From: Flemingiibacterium sp045586505
GTDB lineage: Bacteria > Bacillota > Clostridia > Oscillospirales > CAG-272
NCBI GenBank assembly: GCA_045586505.1
Contig: JAZNAL010000047.1
Span: forward strand, 1 to 19,410
Reading direction: 5' to 3'
DNA length: 19,410 nt
A program made the position numbers and the translations under genes. Each line of letters opens with the position of its first letter. Position 1 is the stretch's first letter. The notes beneath the pieces were generated by a model. That model was not told where the DNA came from. It ran no database searches and saw only the letters and a list, made by a program, of their open reading frames with translations. Of this stretch, positions 14,928 to 19,410 are shown one piece after another.

Positions 14928-15367
14928 ATTCCTTCGTACCTCCTTCTGATTTCCGCAAAGCAACGTCTGGAAACATATTCCCGATAGCGACATTGAAATA
15001 CGGCATCCACACCACCGCTGAACACCGCATCAAATCGCAGAATACGATGCTCATTGGCAAGGGTTGATTTGTTAATGCGGATAAAGTAAGAGGGCAGGAA
15101 ATCCTCCAAATCACGAAGTCTGTCTTTGAGTGAAAAGTGGTTGCCACCAGTATCAATGGCAATCACCTTTCTGTTCAAAATGGTGATACATTCGATTTCT
15201 GAAAATGCCATTTTTCGCATCTCGTCATCCCTGTATCCCATAATGTAGTTCTCACCGGAATAACTGCAGATGAGATTTTCAATCTGCTCTGTCAGAGAAG
15301 AAGGTGCATGAACAACTGCTATGATTTCTTCTTCTACGTTTTTGTCGATAATGAGCTTATATTTCAT
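14924..15367 (-). CDS. LytTR family DNA-binding regulator
   Basis: 147 residues without a receiver domain: a short N-terminal region of about 45 residues, then a LytTR DNA-binding domain. The LytTR signature is visible as FIRINKSTLANEHRI (about 94-108), followed by the strand region ending REYVSRRCFAEIRRRY. Such stand-alone LytTR proteins pair with DUF3021 membrane proteins and often control an adjacent ABC exporter, which is the arrangement here. ATG is preceded by GAGGAG and an AAGGA further up, 11 bases after the permease stop. Target sites were not identified with confidence. Confidence 0.9.
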   Translation of the reverse strand: MKYKLIIDKNVEEEIIAVVHAPSSLTEQIENLICSYSGENYIMGYRDDEMRKMAFSEIECITILNRKVIAIDTGGNHFSLKDRLRDLEDFLPSYFIRINKSTLANEHRILRFDAVFSGGVDAVFQCRYREYVSRRCFAEIRRRYEGI

Positions 15368-15378
15368 CTCCTCAATCC

Positions 15379-16110
15379 TTACTGTTTTTTCATTTGCCTG
15401 AGAAAGCAGAATACGGCAATTACCGTTACCAATACACCATACAGCAGAACAGGCAGAATGTGTGGTGCTGCAAGTTCAAAACTACCGCTGAATAACGCTT
15501 TCTCAAGTTCCGCTGCGTGCATAAAAGGCAGCGCATTGGCAATTTTCTCAAATGCTCCTCCAACAAGTTCAAGATCAAACCATACGCCGGAAAGCCATGC
15601 GGAAAGATTGGTCAACAGTGCGCCGCAGATGCCGCCTACCTGCTTTACACCAAAAACGCTGCCGCACAAAAGCCCCAAGGCAATATTGAAAATCGCCATT
15701 GGTATAATTCCGATAATGGCATAGACAATATTTTCGCTGACAGTCAAGCCTAATGGAATCGCAAACAGATAACAGATTACAGTCTGTCCGATGGCAATAG
15801 GCAGAAGTGGGAGCATATAGCCAAGGACGAAGTTCAGTCCCGTCAGAGGTGTTGTGTACAGTCGTTGCAGTAAGGCACTTTCCCGGTCTTTGGCAATTAG
15901 TGTCGCTGAAAACAGCGTCATAAATGATAGACCGAACACGGTAATCCCCGGTGCCAAGGTGTCGATCTCAAACAGGTGTACCGGAATATTCTTTTGCATT
16001 GTAGTCAAAAGCAGCAGCAAGACCAACGGAAATCCCAGACCGAATCCCAGATTGATAGGGTCTCGGAGAATTTCTTTGGCACATCTCTTAGCAAAAGTCA
16101 TCATTCTCAT
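15379..16110 (-). CDS. ABC-2 type transporter permease
   Basis: 243 residues with about six membrane helices and the ABC-2 pattern: a cytoplasmic N-terminus (FAKRCAKEILRDPINLG), a helix, an external loop with IPVHLFEIDTLAPG, then the core helices with AKDRESALLQRLYTTPL (about 73-89), typical of drug, lantibiotic or polysaccharide exporter permeases. The start overlaps the ATPase stop as ATGA, and AAGGAGG precedes it. With the ATPase it forms a complete half-transporter exporter. The substrate is unknown; the LytTR/DUF3021 partners suggest peptide or envelope-stress responses. Confidence 0.9.
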   Translation of the reverse strand: MRMMTFAKRCAKEILRDPINLGFGLGFPLVLLLLLTTMQKNIPVHLFEIDTLAPGITVFGLSFMTLFSATLIAKDRESALLQRLYTTPLTGLNFVLGYMLPLLPIAIGQTVICYLFAIPLGLTVSENIVYAIIGIIPMAIFNIALGLLCGSVFGVKQVGGICGALLTNLSAWLSGVWFDLELVGGAFEKIANALPFMHAAELEKALFSGSFELAAPHILPVLLYGVLVTVIAVFCFLRQMKKQ

Positions 16111-16838
16111 ACCGCAGTGTCCTCCTTCACAATAGAAACGAACGCTGTTTCAAAATCGTTTGTCCCTGCTAATGTGTTCAGTTCTTCTACTGTTCCTACC
16201 GCAAGAAGTTTTCCGCTTTTCATAATACCAATGCGGTCGGACAGAGACTCTGCTTCTTCCATGTAATGCGTTGTCAGAATGATGGTTACCTTGCCTTTAA
16301 GTGAACGTATTGTTTCCCAAAGCTCGTGCCTTGCAATGACATCCAAACCAAGGGTGGGTTCGTCCAGAAACAATATCTGTGGTTCGCTGATCAGAGCCAT
16401 GGCAATGCTGACTCTGCGTTGCCAACCGCCGGATAACTTACCTGCTTTTCTTTTCAAAACGGTATCCAAAGCGAATTGCCCGGAAAGTTCTCGAATCTTT
16501 GCTTCCGTTTTCTCTTTTGAAAAACTGTGGATACCGCAGATCAGTTCCAGATTTTCGTTCACGGAAAGGTTAGGAGCAACAGCCGTTTCCTGCGGAGATA
16601 CGCCAATCAGCCGCTTTACCTGTTCAGGCTCCTTTGTAATGCTATAGCCCCCTACGAGGGCATCTCCGCCCGTGGGCTTTGTCAGACAGGAGAGCATTTT
16701 AATAGTTGTGGTCTTTCCAGCACCGTTCACACCCAGCAGAGAAAATAATTCGCCCTGCTGAATTTCTAAATGGAGCTTGTCCACGGCAGTAAGATTTTTG
16801 TACCGCTTGACAAGCTCCATGGTTTTAATCGCTTGCAT
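16107..16838 (-). CDS. ABC transporter ATP-binding protein
   Basis: 243 residues. Walker A is GVNGAGKTT (36-44), the signature LSGGWQRR is in mid-protein, Walker B is ILFLDEPTLGLD, and the switch histidine lies in TTHYMEEAE. This is the ATPase of DRA-type exporters. Start chosen at 16838, with GGAGG nine bases before it; the longer frame to 16922 crosses the promoter region and adds an unusual N-terminus. First gene of the operon ATPase, permease, LytTR, DUF3021. A TATAAT (16873-16878, minus strand) lies upstream. Confidence 0.93.
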   Translation of the reverse strand: MQAIKTMELVKRYKNLTAVDKLHLEIQQGELFSLLGVNGAGKTTTIKMLSCLTKPTGGDALVGGYSITKEPEQVKRLIGVSPQETAVAPNLSVNENLELICGIHSFSKEKTEAKIRELSGQFALDTVLKRKAGKLSGGWQRRVSIAMALISEPQILFLDEPTLGLDVIARHELWETIRSLKGKVTIILTTHYMEEAESLSDRIGIMKSGKLLAVGTVEELNTLAGTNDFETAFVSIVKEDTAV

Positions 16839-16872
16839 ATGTGTAATCCTCCATTTTGTTTTTGCTGGTATT

Positions 16873-16878
16873 ATTATA
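16873..16878 (-). promoter_or_regulatory. -10 element of the ABC/LytTR operon
   Basis: TATAAT on the minus strand, about 35 bases before the ATPase start. No clear -35. The -10 is enclosed by a small inverted repeat (TTTGC on one side, GCAAA on the other, 16861-16884), which could be an operator for LytTR or another regulator. Confidence 0.5.
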
Positions 16879-16931
16879 GCAAACAAAAATGGAGAAAAGT
16901 TGTTTCCTGTCTGTTCGGTCATTTCTGATGT

Positions 16932-17606
16932 CTAATCGGTTTCGGATACGGATAAACACCTAATAGAGTTGTTTGCAGCACAGTAGAGCAGAATCATAGC
17001 TATACTGAAAATCAATCCACCAAGTATATCGGTTAACCAATGTACACCGCAAACCAGTCGCCCGATTACCATAAATGTCGTGAACAGACCACCCAGAGTA
17101 TTGATGGTATTTCTGATTTTTGTATTTTTAATCAAGCGGCGAAATTGCATCATGGAGGTCGGCAGAACACACATAGCCAGCATGGTTGTGGAAGATGGGT
17201 ACGATGCTTCCAAAATGCCGTTTATCAAAACAGGGCGGCGATTGATTACATGAAACTCAAAAAACACATAAGCGCTGAATACGAGGATATAAAACACACC
17301 AAGAATCAGGATGCTGCTGTCAACCTTCAAAATGTGCTTTCTTTTGATCCATTGTACCAATCCAAGGATTGCAAACCCAAGGGCTACGAAGATCGCTACG
17401 ACACCAGCCCAATCGGTGATGTTGTAGAGGGTCATATTGACTCCAAAGAGATTGTGAATAGCTTGGTTGATATTTGCGTACGCAACGGAAGAACCGTTGG
17501 GGCCGATCGGCTGCATATCAAACCATGTCAGTGACCATGTAAAGAGGACAAACATAATAAGAAGTATGCCCCCGAGAATGAATTGTGAGATTGCTTTTCT
17601 TTTCAT
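16932..17606 (-). CDS. PAP2 family phosphatase-like membrane protein, altered motifs
   Basis: 224 residues with six likely membrane helices. It belongs to the PAP2 lipid phosphatase superfamily: the third motif is RLVCGVHWLTD (183-193) with R183, H189 and D193 in place. Two other motifs deviate. The K of KX6RP is E117 with RP at 124-125, and the PSGH motif reads PSST (137-140), so the general-acid histidine is missing. This may be a natural subfamily or a weakly active enzyme. AAAGGAG lies 11 bases before the ATG. It follows the CDP-alcohol transferase and XRE regulator with a 110-base gap. Lipid or undecaprenyl phosphate metabolism is likely; the exact substrate is unknown. Confidence 0.85.
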   Translation of the reverse strand: MKRKAISQFILGGILLIMFVLFTWSLTWFDMQPIGPNGSSVAYANINQAIHNLFGVNMTLYNITDWAGVVAIFVALGFAILGLVQWIKRKHILKVDSSILILGVFYILVFSAYVFFEFHVINRRPVLINGILEASYPSSTTMLAMCVLPTSMMQFRRLIKNTKIRNTINTLGGLFTTFMVIGRLVCGVHWLTDILGGLIFSIAMILLYCAANNSIRCLSVSETD

Positions 17607-17716
17607 TTGCGAATCTGCTCCTTTGATAGATTTGTGGCTGTAAGCCTGTAATAATTCTATCGAATGGCGCAGATAAATGGTAGAATCGTGCGGTCACACG
17701 GGCGACACTTTGCGTG

Positions 17717-18316
17717 TCAGTGGCGTTTTTTTAGTAAACGGACACCTTTCAATGCAAACATGAAGAACAGCAGCACGGTCGGGTAAGGGTGGCCGCTGAC
17801 AATCAGAAGCGTGATTGCGCTGACATGGGCAATCGTACCAACTGCGCTTATGATTCTGATTAGTTTTTCTTGCTCCCGTCCGATGAGAAGCAGCTCCACA
17901 ATTCCGCAAAGCATCATGATGATCGGAGCTATCCAGAATACACACCCCTGCCATCCACCAAGTTGATATAATGGAACGGAATAGAAAAATCCGTTATCCT
18001 CCATCTTGTATAGCGGCAAAAGCAGAGCAAGCAAAGCCGCCAGATTTATAATGCCATCCATGTAAGATGCAAAACGCTTGATGTTTTCTTTGTTTTCGCT
18101 TTCTGCAATTACAACGATTTCCTCCGTGGATAAAAGGTCATCAAGAGTGATGTGAAAGAGCTTTGCTATCATTTGCAAGGATTCCATGCTTGGCATCCCT
18201 CTACCTGTCTCCCATTTTGAAACAGCGGTACGGGATACAAAGAGCTTTTCTGCAAACTGCTCTTGTGTCATATTATGTTCTTTTCGTAGTTTTTGTATTT
18301 TCTCTGATAATTCCAT
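17717..18316 (-). CDS. XRE-type regulator with membrane domain
   Basis: The first 62 residues are a canonical XRE helix-turn-helix (MTQEQFAEKLFVSRTAVSKW, 16-35, followed by the GRGMPS-type turn). A short charged linker follows, then a membrane domain with about four helices (roughly 86-190), ending in RLLKKRH. Membrane-anchored XRE proteins in Firmicutes often control a neighbouring operon in response to envelope conditions. GGGAG lies seven bases before the ATG and 15 bases separate it from the upstream CDP-alcohol transferase stop. Its probable targets are that transferase and the following PAP2 gene, which have inverted repeats in their leaders, though no operator is proven. Confidence 0.9.
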   Translation of the reverse strand: MELSEKIQKLRKEHNMTQEQFAEKLFVSRTAVSKWETGRGMPSMESLQMIAKLFHITLDDLLSTEEIVVIAESENKENIKRFASYMDGIINLAALLALLLPLYKMEDNGFFYSVPLYQLGGWQGCVFWIAPIIMMLCGIVELLLIGREQEKLIRIISAVGTIAHVSAITLLIVSGHPYPTVLLFFMFALKGVRLLKKRH

Positions 18317-18331
18317 GGTCTTTCTCCCGAT

Positions 18332-18820
18332 CTATTGTTTATCTGTTTTCATATAGATTCCCTCGTGTATAGCTGCGATTGTTGCCATGGAGCATACTGC
18401 GGTGGCACTGTACTCTAAAGGCAATAACGGCAGAGAAAACGGGAATAGAAACAGCATTATTCCCGTGATCTTATTCGCAGCCGTGTGTTTAGCAACAAAC
18501 GTCTTTTGGAGCATAAAGCCCGACATGATATTTGCGAGCTTTATAAAAACAATAATGCCCAGCCACACCCATAACCACATTGGAATTTGCATGGCGGGGA
18601 GTAGCTTATACAAAGTTACGCCAACAAAGCAAATGTCAGCGATGGTATCGAGCTTCTCACCGAGGCTACTCACTAAATTAAAATTGCGTGCTACGATACC
18701 GTCAAGCACATCGCTGATACCAGCTATAATATATACGGCATAGAATGTCGGAGAAAAGAGTGTTGTAAACAGCAACATAAAGCTGAATATAATTCTAATG
18801 CCAGTTATAAAGTTTGCCAT
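18332..18820 (-). CDS. CDP-alcohol phosphatidyltransferase
   Basis: 162 residues with several membrane helices and the complete family motif: DVLDGIVAR, then G, D and D at the right spacing (SLGEKLDTIAD). This active site moves a phosphatidyl group from CDP-diacylglycerol (or a related CDP-lipid) to an alcohol. Short members like this one include phosphatidylglycerophosphate-type enzymes; the alcohol cannot be named. Start chosen at 18820: AAAGGA lies six bases upstream. A longer frame to 18967 would run through strong hairpins. It leads a group with the XRE regulator and PAP2 phosphatase. A complete phosphatidylglycerol route needs such a synthase and a phosphatase, so the pair could be a small lipid module. 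Confidence 0.88.
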   Translation of the reverse strand: MANFITGIRIIFSFMLLFTTLFSPTFYAVYIIAGISDVLDGIVARNFNLVSSLGEKLDTIADICFVGVTLYKLLPAMQIPMWLWVWLGIIVFIKLANIMSGFMLQKTFVAKHTAANKITGIMLFLFPFSLPLLPLEYSATAVCSMATIAAIHEGIYMKTDKQ

Positions 18821-19410
18821 ATCCGTCCTTTCGTTACTGCTTACGTTAAAGCTGATTCTTCGTTTTCCATTTTTCTCGTTTGATGCCGCAGCATCAAAAC
18901 AGGATTTTTTCTGTACCATTGACACAGGAAATAATCCTGTTTTGTATTTTCTGAGGAAAGGTGTCAAACTGCATTTTTACAGTTTGGGTACCATTTTCGA
19001 GGAAAATATATGGGGTGTCCAGAGGGGCGAAGCTCCTTGGCTCTGGGTTTCCAATAGGGGCGAGAGCATCCCTGTTGGCACACGATTTTCTTTTGGAAAG
19101 TCTAGTGTGTTATACCTTTTGCGACCGCTGACGCTGGAAAGGGGCTGTCTTACGCCAGACAGACACTTTTCGGCGGCAGCAGAACAGGCGGATTTTGTGG
19201 GCTATAAGCTACAAAAGACAAGGAATTTGCAATTAGCAAAATCCGGCTGTTCGTGTGTAGTTGGCATAGGAAATCTTGAAGCTGTGCGGAAAGATTTTCT
19301 GTGCCAACGGGGGCGCAAGAGGTATATAAAAACCCGCCGTAGCGATCAGCTCCCGAATCGTATTTTCTCCATATCCAACTCAAATGGAATCGTCAATTTC
19401 TTCGGAAGCT
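18821..19410. other. Non-coding stretch with several hairpins
   Basis: I see no convincing gene in these 590 bases. Hairpins are a stem TGATGC-CGCA-GCATCA (18881-18896), a perfect 12-bp inverted repeat (18895-18906 with 18933-18944), CAAACTG/CAGTTTG (18965-18986), CCAGAG/CTCTGG (19019-19046) with an inner GGGGC-GAA-GCTCC, and CCAATAGGG/CCCTGTTGG (19051-19078) with a GAGA loop inside. Sequence of this kind is familiar from clostridial conjugative elements. Confidence 0.5.
18895..18944. repeat. Inverted repeat upstream of the CDP-alcohol transferase
   Basis: CAAAACAGGATT at 18895-18906 is perfectly matched by AATCCTGTTTTG at 18933-18944. It lies about 75 to 125 bases upstream of the transferase start, in its likely leader. 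Confidence 0.7.

Noticed and set aside
17704..17718. Hairpin GACAC-TTTGC-GTGTC at the 3' end of the XRE gene, with a T-run on the plus strand
   Set aside because: The T-run follows on the plus strand, where no gene needs termination, and the hairpin overlaps the coding end; not convincing as a terminator.
18962..18967. TTGACA on the minus strand as -35 of the CDP-alcohol transferase
   Set aside because: No acceptable -10 at 16 to 18 bases; the best is TACAAA at 15, too weak to list.
19150..19383. Reading frame of 77 residues on the minus strand
   Set aside because: No ribosome site, unusual composition, ends in the hairpin-rich stretch, and no recognisable domain. Similar non-coding sequence seems to recur in mobile elements, so it is not listed as a gene.
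19346..19408. Short frame at the right edge on the minus strand, reading LPKKLTIPFELDMEKIRFGS and a stop
   Set aside because: It looks protein-like and could be the end of a gene beyond the window, but 20 residues are too few to support a call.

Overview
The window looks like a chromosomal segment of a Gram-positive, anaerobic member of the Clostridia (Firmicutes). The signs are strong AGGAGG-type ribosome binding sites, SigA-type promoters, a DUF1292 gene, a clostridial 4Fe-4S protein with a divergent Crp/Fnr regulator, and a candidate 6S RNA. I cannot name the genus. The left 12 kb uses fairly GC-rich codons. From about 12.07 kb the sequence becomes AT-richer and has the make-up of an integrated mobile element.

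Region 1 (1-6313, all minus strand) is one likely operon read right to left from an extended -10 promoter at 6305-6313. Its genes are an asparagine-synthase-type amidotransferase (4424-6265), an ATP-grasp ligase resembling the D-aspartate ligase of Enterococcus faecium (3125-4360), an aspartate/glutamate racemase (2422-3138), a MurE-type muramyl ligase (905-2395) and prephenate dehydrogenase (49-888). The first four form a coherent peptidoglycan set. The racemase would supply D-Asp, the ligase would attach it to the third residue of the stem peptide, the amidotransferase could convert it to D-Asn, and MurE would install the third residue. This MurE lacks the DAP-reading arginine (DNPD instead of DNPR), which fits an L-Lys rather than a DAP peptidoglycan. 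The best reading is a self-contained L-Lys-D-Asx cross-bridge cassette.

Region 2 (6376-10304) holds a TtcA-like tRNA thiolase, a divergent amidase without a signal peptide, a compact 159-bp element with 26-bp terminal inverted repeats, and a ferredoxin-like protein divergent from a Crp/Fnr regulator. A 16-bp palindrome lies centred exactly at -41.5 of the predicted ferredoxin promoter. A Dabb-domain protein and a DUF1292 protein follow.

Region 3 (10356-12359) has a strongly promoted structured RNA of about 230 nt (6S RNA candidate), followed by the 23S rRNA uracil methyltransferase RlmD. RlmD carries an extra C-terminal domain of about 92 residues that begins where the normal protein should end. 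The base composition changes at the same place. This suggests an element integrated in the 3' end of rlmD.

Region 4 (about 12070-19410) is accessory DNA. It contains a DUF6061-like small ORF without a clear start, an unrecognised 502-residue protein with a C-terminal coiled coil and one membrane segment, and a start-less gene remnant right behind it. On the opposite strand are a LytTR regulator, a DUF3021 protein and an ABC exporter (one operon), and a CDP-alcohol phosphatidyltransferase, a membrane-anchored XRE regulator and a PAP2 phosphatase (a second group). The last 590 bases hold no convincing gene but several strong hairpins.
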